A stretch of DNA of 64,000 nucleotides from Vanessa cardui (Eukaryota > Arthropoda > Insecta > Lepidoptera > Nymphalidae): NCBI RefSeq assembly GCF_905220365.1, contig NC_061127.1, positions 8,928,001 to 8,992,000 on the forward strand, written 5' to 3'. A program made the position numbers and the translations under genes. This document shows positions 24,960 through 38,830 of this stretch, in pieces. The notes beneath the pieces are model-generated. The model did not search any database. It was not told the DNA's origin and saw only the letters and a list, made by a program, of their open reading frames with translations. Position 1 is the stretch's first letter. The number at the start of each line of letters is the position of its first letter.

Positions 24960-25415
24960 GCTTTTGTGTACTGGTACCATCCACTAATCAGATATTCGAT
25001 CGCCAAACAGCAAGCAGTACACAATATTCTTTTGTTTTGGTTGGAAAAGTGAGAAAGCCAGTATTAAACCGAATATTACTGGTTCAAATACAATGGTTTA
25101 AACGGTGAGTGAACCAGTGTACTACAGGCATAAAAGACATGACATCTTAGTTCTTCTCAGGTCAGGGTGTTCCTTTTTCCGAACCAGTGGTAGTGTTTAA
25201 GTTGACCATCAATAAATAAGAGTAATGCTTTTTTGTTGAATAAAGGAATTTGAGTTTGAGTTGAGTTTGAGTTTAGTTACCAAGGTTTGTGGCGCATTGG
25301 CGATGGTCAGTCATTGTAATGGTTAATATTTCTTACAGCGCAATTGTCTATGGGTGGTGGTGACCACTACCATCAGGTTGCCTATTTGCTCGTCTGCGTA
25401 ACTATATCATATAAA
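24960..25415 (+). mobile_element. family B interrupted by a G2 LINE 3' end
   Basis: B sequence (TGGTACCATCCACTAATCAG ... GACATCTTAGTTC) stops at about 25152 and resumes at about 25278 (ACCAAGGTTTGTGGCGCATT ... CCATCAGGTTGCCTATTTGC). The A-rich tail is ATATCATATAAAAA. Confidence 0.8.
25153..25278 (+). mobile_element. G2 LINE-like 3' end inserted in B
   Basis: CCGAACCAGTGGTAGTG, CAATAAATAAGAGTAATGC and TTGAATAAAGGAATTTGAG, with a (GAGTTT)n-like tail. It resembles the copy at 45621-45756. TTAGTT sits at both junctions, a possible short TSD. Confidence 0.7.
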
Positions 25416-27412
25416 AACACCTTTATATGTAATATTATATTTAAAACAAAGCATTTAAGTTAATTTGATGATAAAATTTCCAACAACATTAGATAATATT
25501 GCATTTTTATTACATATGCTCTTAGATATGTAAAATTTCGAAGTCAAAATAGCGAATATGTAAGCAAAATATGCAGCTTAGTCTAAATTTATATGTTTTC
25601 CCCTCTATGGTCGAGAACAGCAACTTTATGCATAATTGTATATTAAACATATATATAACATTTAGTTAGCAGTTTTGTAATGACGAATAAACAAAAATAC
25701 TATAAAATATGATTTATATTTTTGAACTTTTATTGTTAAACAAAGTTTTCTGTATATGTCTTACATTTGATTTTATATGTATATTATTATGACAAAATAA
25801 TATACGACTCCACTCATCCCGATATCTCATAGTCAGATCTAAAATGACTTAAAAATTGTAAGAGTTTTCTAATGGTAACAGTGCGAAGTCTGGAAATTGG
25901 AAGTGTACACAAGTTTGTACCTGAACTCTTTATAGTCGTATCAGATTTGCCATCTCATCGGATGATGGCGGTAAGGGATTATATAATGCATACATGTGGT
26001 ATTTGTGTGCAAAGTTATGTACTATAATACGTCCATTATAGTTAGAGAACAACCTTCACTGAAATAGGCCGTGGTCTTATTTTTATACTTTTACATTTAG
26101 TTACACAAACAATCAAGAAAAAAAGCAATGTAATTTCTATACTTCGCTGTAATATAGTGCTTATGACAACTATTTTTTATAGTGTATAAATGCAGTAATA
26201 TACTGACAGACGTCACGAATGCAAAACGCAATGGTCGCACTTTAGAACTAACTTAAACGAAGGTATTAAAATGTATTTGTTTTAACATTCAAATGTTTGA
26301 ATTCTAAAAACGTGTAAGCTCACAAAAAATATAGACAGCTGCGACAAATACGTTCTTTTATTTAAAAATGTTGGAAGTTGTTAAATTCTAACGTTAGGTA
26401 CGGTCGGAACTGTCGAAAAGATAAAACAGGAATGGTCCCGCAGGCATATCTTCTATTGAACATTTAAATTATATCTCGGCGTATCGATGATATTGGAAGA
26501 TTCGAACCTATTCCATTTAAACTAATATTTTATCTTTTATTGAGTTTTTAGTTTGGTTTCCGAGTAATATTCATGAATGAAAACAGATTAAAGTTTTACT
26601 TCTGTTTTTAATTTGTAGAATATTTTTACTCGATTTTATCGTGGATTAATTTATTTATACGATGAGTATTAATTTGAAATATCGTTTTGTTATCATCAAT
26701 TTTATATAAATATAAAGTAAACCCACTTTAGAATGGAACTTTATCGTTTACGAGTATACTATTATCATTAATTATTTTATCTTTGTCAAAATATTCGTAA
26801 ATGTTTGTGTGTGAAAATCTGTGTTCCGATTACATCATTACAGTGAAGGCGTTTTTGGTCGATGTCGCATCCACTAGGTCCACTTCCTCATATATCAAAG
26901 TGGAGCAGATAATAATAATAATATTTTAGTCAATTTGTCGTTAGTGGACTCGTATTTCGTATATGATGTCGCTTTCTTTCATTACAATTCGACATTAGAA
27001 GGAAGAAGACAAAACATTGCGTAACTAGAAAGTATTTATTCTTAATGTTTCGATGTAAAAAAATCTCATTTAACAATAAAGACATAATAACTGTTCGCTA
27101 TACGAGTACGCTGTACGATTTTCGGTTTCAAATAGTATATAATGTAATACGAATACATGAAAGCAGACGTACATTATAATATTTTAAAATGAATACTAAA
27201 AATCTTCTCGTAACAATTTTACGCGGTCTGTCGGTAAAAAAATGTATTGGAAAAACTTTTATTTAATAAAAAAAATTGCTATTGAATACGTGACCGTACT
27301 AAAAACGATTCTGTATTAATAGACGTAGATCGGGTAAAGGAAATTTATTACATTTTGGTCTGTAAATCGAAGTGCACTACTATTAAATTTTAAATGATAA
27401 ATGGTAGTCTTA

Positions 27413-27444
27413 AGGCAAATAACACACTGTTATGTTATTTGCCT
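27413..27444. repeat. perfect 12-bp inverted repeat, 8-nt loop
   Basis: AGGCAAATAACA / TGTTATTTGCCT. Confidence 0.9.
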
Positions 27445-27762
27445 ACACACCACAAACCAACCAATGAGTGATGATGATGTAAAGTAATCAGTAGATGTCC
27501 CACTTATAGGATATGATTTTCTCGTTGGGGAAAAGATTTTGATTTGATGCCAATGGATGATTATGATAATTTTAGTGTGGAACAATGATATTTTGTACTA
27601 CCGTAATTTGATTTAAATTTGAATCAATATAATTATAGACACATGACATAATAAGTCCTCTATCCTTGTATTGCCAGACTCTATTGGCAAATTATTTTGT
27701 TTGGTAAAGAGGATCATTTACTCGTCTATACCTTTAATAGATAAACATAACCATCAACTTTT

Positions 27763-27815
27763 CAACCGACTTTAAAAAGGAGGAGGTCTATTCGTCTGTT
27801 TTTTTTTTTTCATTG
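27763..27815 (+). repeat. J fragment (GGAGGAGG element)
   Basis: CAACCGACTTTAAAAAGGAG, GAGGTCTATTCGTCTG and a T12 run. A similar GGAGGTTATCAATTCG motif is at 2607. Confidence 0.6.
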
Positions 27816-28567
27816 AAGCTTATTTTGAAATAGTTTGGCTTTGTTTCTGGTATAAATATAATATTAAGCAATTGATACGAAAACATTATTTCATTTTACT
27901 GAAAAAGTTAGAAAGAATATTTTATTGGTTAAACGGAACGTCCTAGAACGCTTTTCATTTTTAAATCCGTCAATAGTAAAGCCGTGGGGTATTCCCCTAA
28001 AGCTGTGCGTCGAACGAATTTTCGCCTTGACAATTTCTATCGCCATTCCATGCATAGAAAAACTCATTCTGTAATCGTCTTTAAAATGCCGCAGTAATTA
28101 TTAAGACATATTTACCTTTATGAATAATATTTGAAAAAAAATTACAACGTACTTATCGTACGCAAAGCAATCACTATTAGGTTGAAAATATGAGCAATAA
28201 TTTAACACCAAAACAAGGTAAAGACATCATATACCTATTGCCATTACAATGTATGACTAGTAGCTGTATTAAATAAGGGATACATGGCTGCACGAAGCCT
28301 TAGAATACTCCTTTACCTGCTGAATTATTTATGTACTCTCAGAGCAGAATGATATTTCGCGACAGCGGCTCGGTCGATGTGAAAGTGCGCACACTTTCTA
28401 AATTTAAATAAATTTGTGTGAGAAATTTATTTGATAGATCACTTATCATATAGAGTCAGTAAAGCGAATCGTATTTTCTATTTAATTAAATAAGCCTTAA
28501 TATTATAGATTTAATGATGTTCCGTAGAAATAAAACTGAATTTTTTTTTGTAAGTATATTTTTTTCC

Positions 28568-28848
28568 TTGGTGGTAGGGCTTTGTGCAAGCCCGTCTGGT
28601 TAGGTACCACCCACTCATCAGTTATTCTACCGCCAAATAACAGTACTCAGTATTGTTGTGTTCCGGTTTGAAGGGTGAGTGAGCCAGTGTAACTACAGGC
28701 ACAAGGGACATAACATCTTAGTTCCCAAGGTTGGTGGCACATTGACGATATAAGGAATAGTTAATATTTCTATCTATGGGTGATGGTGACCACTTATCAT
28801 CAGGTGGCCTATTTGCTCGTCTGCCAACCTATACCATAAAAAAAAAGT
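28568..28848 (+). mobile_element. family B, well preserved
   Basis: From TTGGTGGTAGGGCTTTGTGC to CCAACCTATACCATAAAAAA, with only a short deletion near TATTTCTATCTATGGGTG. It is the forward arm of an inverted pair with 30588-30891. Confidence 0.92.
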
Positions 28849-30587
28849 ATAATTAAATGACTCCTTGCTTAGATATCTATCAAATAATCATTTGTTGATT
28901 GGTTTAATTTGCTACGATAAACATCTGTTCAGGTTCTTTTTAAGACATTATTCCTTTGATGAAGTCTAAAAGAGATTGTTAGTCTTTGACACGAATTCAT
29001 TATCCTGTGAAGACATTCTGTGTCATGCTCACACTCATGCAACTGTGTAATGTTTTAGTTTAACGTGATGTCGACGACACTCCGTACTTTAGTGAACATA
29101 CTGTTTCATTTCGGATACTTCTTGTATAAACATGTGTATACAGCACTACTTTAGATTACATAGATGGTTAATATAAGCTTAACTATTAAACAACTTGTAA
29201 GCGCACAAACCTCATTTAAACAATTTGGAATCAGCTCTAAGCCTCCTCGTGTAAAATTTTTGTTAAACTGAGGTTACTTATAATATTTAAAATGCATTGA
29301 ATTCTCAATAACATCTAAGTAATTTTTTTTAGAAAATTTTATAAATGTTAGTATACTCTTTTCACAATTTAATACCAAAAGTATTAGCAAATATTAATGT
29401 CGAGTTATATTTTGATATTTCGATTTCTACGTCCGCCTCATGTAGACCACTATAATGAAACCGTCCTCTTCTATTCCTCAGAGAAAACCAGATCGTAGTC
29501 CATTCTTTGCTTGATGATATTGGTCCAAGCTCAGAGAACGTACTTTAGGGTTGTGGATCTTATACAAAAATTGATATTGGTTTATCTTTTCGATATTAAT
29601 AGCTTTCGACATCGTTATTTATATAGATTACTAGCTACCCCTCAGCTGCTCCCCGGATTCGCACAGGTGCAATTCTGATACAAAATATACTAAAGAATAT
29701 CTTTATATACAATGTTTGCAGCTTTATCAGTTAGTATAGCACCATATTGATCTATTTTAAATGTACAATACTTGAGGATACTTAATTGGATAACGTCAAT
29801 GCTAGGTATATTAAAGTCGCTTCGTAAATAAACCAGGATTTGCCGTAAAAATGAAAAGATAAAAATTGTTTATTGTTGGTGCCTAAGAGGTATCCAAGAA
29901 ATAGTCATATATATTTGGTGATTATTGTAGACATGTTGTTGTACTTAAGGTGTATACTTCTGAGATATATGTAAGCTTTGTGTTAGTAGTTAGTAATTAA
30001 TAGTTGAGTCGAAGGAGGTTGACTCAGTAAAAAATATATTATATTTTTTTTAATGACATAAGAATTGTCAATTAATTTTAAAATATTGATTTAAGACATT
30101 CATGTTATAAAAGTATTTATTTTTATTAATTAATGTTCATTTGGTCTCTGTTGTTTAAAAATTATAGCAAGAACATTGCAATTGTCGATTCTCTATTTTA
30201 GGTTTGTAATACTCAGCTTTTATTATTGTATTTTTTTTTAATTGTAAAATTTATTTGTTACTAACAAAATTAAACTCTATTTTAGATGAATCAAATTGCT
30301 TAATTTGAAAAACCCATCACCCTTATATATATTATTGTAATCTACCTCGTCCAGTGCAACCAGAATTCAAAGCGACTTTGTTTTATGCTATGTAGTGATG
30401 GGAGGTTGTATTTTTTCGACTTCGTTACCGCCTCGAGGAGTCCTTTCTCAAAGTTAAATACGAAAATAACTTTCATGAAATCAATTCCCTTTTATCATGC
30501 TTATAACAACAATAACAACAACAAGCGGTTTCGAAATCATTAGGGGTCATTACACTTAAATATCCAAATATTATCGTAGATATTTTT

Positions 30588-30891
30588 ACTTTTTTTTTTT
30601 TTTTTTTTATGGTATAGGTTGGCGGACGAGCATATGGGCCACCTGATGGTAAGTGGTCACCATCACCCATAGACAATGACGCTGTGAGAAATATTAACTA
30701 TTCCTTACATCGTCACTGCGCCACTAACCTTGGGAACTAAGATGTTATGTCCCTTGTGCCTGTAGTTACACTGGCTCACTCACCCTTCAAACCGGAACAC
30801 AACAATACTGACTACTGTTATTTGGCGGTAGAATAACTGATGAGTGGGTGGTACCTACCCAGACGGGCTCGCACAAAGCCCTACCACCAAG
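30588..30891 (-). mobile_element. family B, well preserved, reverse
   Basis: A T22 tract (poly(A) on the element strand), then ATGGTATAGGTTGGCGGACG, CCACCTGATGGTAAGTGGTC and so on to GCACAAAGCCCTACCACCAA. Confidence 0.93.
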
Positions 30892-32209
30892 TAAAATTTA
30901 CTATTTATTTTACTTCCAAACAGGTCATTTGGAGGTAACTATGCCAAAGATATTTACCGATAACGATACTTCTAGTAATATAAATTATTACGTCAACGGA
31001 GTCGCAGAGAAAATCGTCGGTCAGAGTTATTCGGGCAAACATTGACAAAACTATGTTAGATACACTAAAACTTTGCACCAAAGTTTTGTATATCTTCAAA
31101 ATGTTTACAGGAAAGTAAGCAAAATAAATATCTATTTTTCGTATCTATTTATTAGATAAATTTATCACAAAGTATGAATCGTTACGAAATAAAGGACACA
31201 GTGACACAATGACATAAAGTAACCTCTGTAAATAATAACCGATGAAATAGTAACATGTATTTGTACTTTTAGAAATATTAAACGATGTTTCTTAAAATAT
31301 GAATAAATGTGTTGTATTAGTTATTGAGATTGATTTTTTGTACCTATCTGTACTCCTATCACACCTCACTCCCTGTTAAGAAGACTTAAAGCTCCCGATA
31401 TAACAGATAATCGCATTCCAGATTTTTATCTTGAGAAATTCCGAGCATGAGTATATAGCACGCTGCGCTAGTTTTATTAATCATTATATTTAAAACAATA
31501 TATCATAGACGGAAATCTTGATCGTAAATATATCAAATGTAATGCCCTTAATCTTAAAAGCATTAAAGCAGTAGGCATACTTGTGAAACTATGCGTGTAA
31601 TAAATCTCGACTCAAATAGGGGCGGGTCGAAAAGTTTTAAGTTGAAATTTTCTGTTAACAAAAACGATAGCTGCCTCGTTTTCCGTCCGGGAAGCGATGC
31701 TATCGATACTGGAGACCGTCTATAATATTACCGAGTATCACGCCATCAGAAGTGAAATATCCTCGGTATTTCGGAAATAAAAAATTCAGTTCGTGTATTA
31801 ATTTAGGTATTATTTGGTAATGGATTACGTTGTGAAGCTTGTTTATTGTTAAATAATTATTAGTTTCGATTTATTTTAATTTAAGTAATTTGTCATGTCA
31901 TTAAATTAATTTAAAATTTAATACGAATTGGCGGTTGGTTTATTTAGTTGCGAATATGAAACGTTTGAATAAAAATAATTATTGTTGCGTTAATTAGTTA
32001 GTTAAAATTATTATTTTAGCGTAGGGTTTCAGTAGACTCGCGTCTATTAAAAAAAAAGGTTAGGTTTTCTAAAACAAAATATGTATATATTATTATTTTT
32101 TGTGTATGTTTTAAAAAGCCAACATGTTAATATTAATAATGCCAATTTAATAAACTTCAACAGCCGTAAATAGCTCCAATATTACATTTTTCCAACAGTA
32201 GTTTATACA

Positions 32210-32513
32210 AAAATAAACAACAACAACAACAGCCTGTAAATTCCCACTGCTGGGCTCCTCTCCCAAAGGGAGAAGGTTTGGAACATATTCCACCACGCTG
32301 TTCCAATGCAGGTCGGTGGAATAAAAATGTGGCCGAATTTTTGTGAAATTTGTCACATACAGGTTTCCTCACGATGTTTTCCTTCACCGCTGAGCACGAG
32401 ATGAATTATAAAGACAAATTAAGCACATGAATCAGCGGTGCTTGCCTGGATATAAACCCGCAATCATCGGTTAAGATGCACGCGTTCTAACCACTGGGCC
32501 ATCTCGACTCTAA
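32210..32513 (-). mobile_element. SINE family A, perfect 11-bp TSD
   Basis: Reverse-strand copy with (CAA)n at the left and GGGCCATCTCGACTC at the right. TAGTTTATACA flanks it at 32199-32209 and 32514-32524. Confidence 0.93.
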
Positions 32514-33889
32514 TAGTTTATACAGTACAGTAAAATAGTAAATATAAGCATTTCAAAACCAATGTCAGATATATGTTTAATTTTATAAGCATTTGAAAGT
32601 CAATTACATTGTTGGACTGAAATTTAATTGAATTTGCTACTGGCGTGTAATAATTTGTAACGCGACATTATCGTTTTATGAAACAGAACATATAGCCGGG
32701 AAATCCATAATGTGTTCATTATTATGGCGTTTTGTTAAAAAATATTGGCTAACGATATGTATCCATCAATGGCAAGAAGTTTTCAACATGTTTCTTAACT
32801 ATAATGTTAACAAATGTTTCTGCAGCATTTTAGTGTCCGACTCAAGTTATTAAGTTCGTGTTGTACATTTTAAAGCTCTTCGTCGCTTCTAAATTGTTTC
32901 GAGAATATTTTCGGGAACCATTTGTTCTTTACTAAATCATTATTATTCCCACTGCTTCCCAAGTAACTTAACTCTGAACATCTATTTGTAATTATTCCTA
33001 TATTACTCATACATTTTATCAATACAACAGAGTACTGTCAATTTACAATACATATATTAACGGGGGATATTTCTAACAAAAGTCTGTGATAAAATATTGA
33101 GTTATCTAAATTCGATGTTAACAAACTTATGCTTCGTAATAAACATACATTCATTGAATTTGCGAAATACGTTTATCTGGAAAAGTAAAACTTGGCAAGT
33201 TTGATGCACGATGTAAATTTGCCTAATTTTCAAAAACACGCTCAATCGCTCATTTTTTGAATAAAATTTATAACAGCATTACGTAAATGTAATTTATGAT
33301 CACTATAAATTTGCAATAACAGAGATTGCTTATGCGTTATTGCAATTATCAGTAAAACGTACCGTAGCATCAAATATCTATCATCCCATCCATACTGTTT
33401 TCAAATTCTACGCGGGTAAAACTAAGGGTAACAGCTAGTAGCCTATATTTTCACTGTCGTTGAAAAAGAAATAGGAGATTCCAAAGAATAAGCTATTGAT
33501 TATTTTAAATTACGAAACAATTCTAGTATTAAAAGTTATCTATGACATATTGTCTTTTAAATTTTTTTAACGCGTGTATTAATAGCGAACGTCAGAACAA
33601 GAATATGTTAAAATACATTTTTGTCTCATTATATTATGCACGATGGATGCATTATTCCAATAAAAGTAATTATCCGGTAATACCTATCTAGTTCACTCGA
33701 ATATCACGTAGTTGGAAACTAGGTTAATATCGATAGAATTGATTAAAGTCCTGTTTCAAGTCGATTCGTTAATAGCACCAGTGTCCTACGAGTAGTGTTA
33801 CCACGTGTTCATTATTCTACGGCTGTATTTAAATCAATGTATAGTTTTTTTTGTAATTTATGTCAACATGATAAAGCCAGGTGTATAAG

Positions 33890-34145
33890 TGTAGTCCATC
33901 TGATGATAGGTGGTCGCCACTGACCATAGACATTGGTTTATATAAGAAACATTAACTATTCCTCACATCACTCTTGCGCCACCAGCCTACTAGGCTACCA
34001 CGGTACTAAGATGCTATGTCGCTTGTGGCTAGTTACACTAGCCTAAAGGTTTACCCTTTAGGCTAGTGTAACTACAACCTTTACTTTAGCATTGCATCTT
34101 GGCGCTAGAATGAATTTTATGTGGGTGGTGCTTACACACACGTAC
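33890..34145 (-). mobile_element. family B, degraded, with a 19-bp foldback
   Basis: Reverse strand: GATGATAGGTGGTCGCCACT, AACATTAACTATTCCTCACA, TAAGATGCTATGTCGCTTGT. The region that should carry the AGCCAGTGTAACTAC segment is converted into a perfect palindrome (34031-34073). Confidence 0.8.
34031..34073. repeat. perfect 19-bp inverted repeat, 5-nt loop
   Basis: AGTTACACTAGCCTAAAGG (34031-34049) is the exact reverse complement of 34055-34073. It sits inside a degraded B copy. Confidence 0.9.
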
Positions 34146-35697
34146 TTTCTGCTCAAAACTATACCAAATACCCAACCAAGTAATTTCAGGTCCAAAGTCC
34201 AATTTAATATAAGTCAAATTGTATTTATAATTAAATTGAAGTCACCCAACTATTATTACTTTATTCATATGGGCAAACAGAATATAATAAAATATGTTTT
34301 GAGGTCGACAAGCTAGTTTTTACTATTTAATATGAGTTACATGATTAGTAGGAGTAGAAAAGCACACACTATTGAACCAAATATAATAAGACACATCTAT
34401 AAGAATTCTGTTGCTTTTCACGGCTGTATCACTTGAATTTGATGAAATTTGCTTTGGCGCAAGCTGATCTCCAAGAAAGGTAATAGACACTTTTTATGCC
34501 TAACACTTAATATGCGAAACCGCGGGTGTGAATAAGTAAATATATAAAGCAGGATATACTAGTATGTTTGTATATCAGGACAGCAATTAAGTCTATAGTG
34601 TGAGTGTAGGGAATTGCCCTCATTTATCTTCCCTTAATTTTTTCCACGAAGGTTGGCCACCCTGTCTACGAACGCTCCAGCAGTGGTCGCTATTAACAGC
34701 GCGCTAAGAATAGCAATAAGCTAGTTATTGGACTTTGACTATTACCCAGTCTTTCCGATTCGAACTATGAGTACACTTTTTTAAAGCTTAAGACTTTAAA
34801 TGGTTTTCGTTATAAAGAAGGCTACGATCAATCGTTTATATAATATAGTAAAAAATAAGTTAGTTTACTTTCACGATAATTGAATAAATATTATATTTAT
34901 GGAAATGAAACATAGTGTACTTGCTTCATGTACATTTTTGTAACGTAATACAGGAACAGAATAAGTAATATTTATAATTTTTAGTTAATTATCTATCAAT
35001 AACATAAAGTTTCATTTTTTAAATATAACCTTATGCAGCTTAGGGTTATAATCAGGATATTACGAAACATGCTAATTTGTTTATAAAATAAACTTAAATG
35101 TACTATATTTCCAAGCAATACTTCAACATCATTTTTTTTAATATTCTATTTAAGTTGCCTTTATGCTTATACATAATAAAGTAAATCATATTCTATTATA
35201 TTTGACTGGAAAGTAAATGTTCCTTTTTTAGAAAAATGTTTTTTTTTTTGTTTCGAAAATTTAAGTGTCGAACGGCAAAAAGATTTAATTTGTTTGTTTA
35301 CATTATCTGTAGCTAAATAATAACGACCCGAACTCAGATAATTAGTTTTATCCAACTAAATTTTACTAAATAAAAATCGATACAAATTAATTATGAATTA
35401 TACAATTGTATGGTTCTTAATCAATAAATTAAAAACACAACACAAACATACACAAAAACACAAAAATGAAAATACATTGGTCACAAATACACACAGATTA
35501 TAAATAGTGAGTGTTACATTACAAAAAAACTGTAACCAATGAGCCTATTTTATTTTCTCTGTGTGCGTGACAGCTACACTTGACACTCGTCAAACGCCAT
35601 GCTACTTTACTAGTGTGCGTGTACTTTATTCGATGCGATGTCAGTTTTTAGAGTCCCAAATATGTTATTATCATAGAGAATATTTTAATTATTTGTG

Positions 35698-35957
35698 AAC
35701 TATCTGTGCCCGCGACTTCGTGCGCATTCGAACTCTATCAAGAAAGTTATTGTTGTAGCCTAAGTTACTCCTTATTACATCAGCTAGTGAAAGTCCCGTC
35801 AAAATCAGTCCAGCCGTTTCAGAGATTAGCCGGTACAAACGAACAGACAAAAATTGTACAAAATGGAATTGTGCTAGGTTTATACATACATAGGCATTTA
35901 TTTAAAATCAGTTATTTTAATATTACAAACAGACACTCCAATTTTATTATAGATGAT
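35698..35957 (+). mobile_element. C element (RTE-like 3' end)
   Basis: GTGCCCGCGACTTCGTGCG, GTTGTAGCCTAAGTTACTCC, GTCCAGCCGTTTCAGAGATT and a terminal AATTTTATTATAGATGATT. Confidence 0.8.
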
Positions 35958-36752
35958 TAATAGTAGGTATATTATGTATAGATTTATTAGAAATTGTAAC
36001 TATAGCGTTTCTTGTTTTCATTTATGCTCTCATCCATTTACGTGTCTATAAGATCGATCCAGGGTTAAAAAGAGTAATATTTCCAGAATACCATGTCGTA
36101 TTTTAATTTACATTTTGTTTCTTTTCAATAGATTAATCAATGTATCAATAAGTTTATAGTATTCTTTGAGAGCAGCCTTTACAGTAAACTTTAAACATAA
36201 GCTACTATTGTGAGCGATCAATACCACGCATAAACATTGGCACTATACGGAATAGTCTATAGATTGTTATAAAGGTACGTCATTCAATCCATCAATGGAA
36301 ACCTCATCCAAGGAGGTTTCACAAGCATTTATGAAATCCATTAACAAGATTAAATTAAATGTCAGGTTACTACGAACATAGGTATACATAATTTCTATCG
36401 GGAAGAACTTCTAAGATACGCATTAGTTATCCTTTACCAATTAAATGACATCGATCTATTGCTGGGTATATACTACTTTTTCCCGTTACTTCGTCCGTGA
36501 ATACTGACATTCTGTGCTGGTTATCTTTCGTTGAAATGATTTGTTAAAACTATTCAATGTAATTCCCCGGCCTTTAAAGTATCTCGATTAGCAGTTTAAG
36601 CGTGAAATAAGTAAGAAGTAAAAAGTCACTGCCTTTTGCCTTACCTACCTACCTGTAATTTGTCAATATCGTATAATTCAATTGTTAAATCTTGGCATAG
36701 TCTTGATATTTGAGTATTTTGATAAGTTATGTTATTGTAAAGTTTTATTAAA

Positions 36753-36813
36753 ATCGATCAAGTAGTTTTGCGTGCAATAACCTTTCGCATTTATAATATG
36801 AGTAGGATAGGAT
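36753..36813 (+). mobile_element. M fragment (RTE-like 3' end)
   Basis: CGATCAAGTAGTTTTGCGTG and then TCGCATTTATAATATGAGTA, AGGATAGG, like the inverted copy at 14893. Confidence 0.55.
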
Positions 36814-37239
36814 AAATTCTGATACCGATAATGCTTAAAAAATATTCTATCGTATTCATAAAATGTTTTTGACGTAAAATATATTCTGCCTATAAGCCCT
36901 GACACAATATTTTGGATAACGTGAGGAAACTGCGAATCAACGTAATAATCCAATCGATCCATTTGTCAACATTGTATCATATGGCGCACGTACAACGTTG
37001 TTGATATTTCCTCAACGTAAGCTTCGCCTTATCAAATTATCTACTAAGATAGCTAGCAGACAGTTTTGTTACAATATAACAGAGATATATTCGAAAGATT
37101 ATCTCAAACCCTCCGAACTTGTATCATATAATAACAAAGTCATCTATTATAGGCTGTTATTTTTATTTAATAAAGAACAATAATTTAAAAGATTATTCAA
37201 TGAAACCTCTTGAAAACAGTCTTTAGTGAATTTTATTTT

Positions 37240-37343
37240 ACAACAATAACAACATCAGCAGCCTGTAAATATCCCATTGCTGGACTAAAGCCTCTCGGAG
37301 TAGGTATGGAGCATATTCCACCATGCAGCTCCAATACTGGACT
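37240..37343 (-). mobile_element. SINE family A, 3'-end fragment
   Basis: Reverse strand: CAACAATAACAACATCAGCA, then GCCTGTAAATATCCCATTGC and GCATATTCCACCATGCAGC. The head is absent. Confidence 0.8.
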
Positions 37344-37379
37344 TTTGTTTTAAATGAAATATGTACTCACTCTACTAGG

Positions 37380-37580
37380 TTTTTGGGTGTAAGACTGCTC
37401 ATAGACATAGGACGGTAAGAAATGTTAATTAATCCTCATAGTATCTCTAATAAGCTATTAACCTTACGAATTTTACTGTTGTAGTAGCCTGTATTTATAC
37501 AAGCTTAAGCAATACCTTTTAAATTACTCTGATGTATGGTGGTTTAAACGGACTTGACACCCCGCCCGACCACCAAATGA
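37380..37580 (-). mobile_element. family B, very degraded
   Basis: Weak, ordered matches: CTCATAGACATAGGACGGTA, GAAATGTTAATTAATCCTCA and near the right end CGCCCGACCACCAAATG. Confidence 0.45.
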
Positions 37581-38513
37581 ACCACTACCAAATAAACATT
37601 TCAGATGTGTGACAAATATTCGACGGAAGACATAGACGGAAAAATACTATTAAAATTAGTAGGTTAGGGGATATATACCTAAATTTTCTGTACTATGTTT
37701 TTCTGAATGGTTTTTTGCTAGTTCTCTTACTTGATAGTGTCATCATTAACATTCGTATACGAAGCCTTAGCTGGCAAATAGAAAGCCCACGTGAGTGCTC
37801 GATTTGAATGTAGTTTCCAGTGGAAACACACCTCAGAACAATCTTAGAATGAACTGGACTACCTATACCAACGGTGTACGGTGATCACGTCCGTTCTACC
37901 AGAAGTAGCAAATTTGGGAACCTTTTTCAGGCATTAATGTGTTGTTTGTATCGTTATCTTCTCTGCGAATGTTGCATACGTTACAATGGTCCTATCGTAA
38001 TTGTCATGCAGGATGAGCCTAAACTTGTTTACTATGATTTATGTCCTGTGATACCTGTCTAAGTACAGTGGTATCATAGGCTATGGGTAAAAAGGCAATC
38101 TATCAAAGTATTACATTGATAAAGCTTTGAGGTGTTTAAAGATAGGGTTAATTCGTTAATCCTCGTGATTGGTATTACCTATGCAATACGGACAATCCAC
38201 GGCAAGAAAGAGAAAATTGATCTGTGTGGACGCCTAAAAAGGTTATAGCAAAAATAAATTTTATACATCATTAACTTGATTGAGCATTTCAAGTTAAAAT
38301 TGAATTCTAGGATATATATTATACATTTTCCTATTAAGGAATAGTGTATTTTAATTAAAATATTTTCATTTTAATCTGAGTTCCGTACATAGTAGTTAGT
38401 TAGGTTTTGCTAATAGCATGGCTGCAACATGACCTACCGGATACTAGTACAGCTATGCAATTTCCTTAAGTCATTCATAGCTATATGATATCCAACAAAG
38501 GCTACAACGATAA

Positions 38514-38830
38514 AATCAAAATATACTTTATTCAAGTAGGCTTATTCACGCACCTTTGAATCGTCATTTAACAACTATTTTAAGTGAAGCTGCCACTGGT
38601 TCGAAAAGTAGGTTCGACCGAGAAGAACCGGCAAGAAACTTAGTAGTTACTCTTTTTCACCATTTAAAACTACAGTCATATCAGTTAATTACAATTATGT
38701 ATGCATGTAATTTATCCTGCCTGGAAGTCCGCAAGTATTATCGTCTGCATAATCTTGTAGTGAATAATATGCCTTCTTTACCAATACATTTTTTACAAAT
38801 TATTTAAATTTATGAAACGGCAAAGTTAAA
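38514..38830 (-). mobile_element. G LINE-like 3' end, reverse
   Basis: Reverse strand: TCAAAATATACTTTATTCAA, TTTGAATCGTCATTTAAC, GAAGAACCGGCAAGAAACTT, GTAGTTACTCTTTTTCACC, CCTGCCTGGAAGTCCGCAAG. The element strand ends in TTGAATAAAGTATATTTTGA. Confidence 0.8.
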
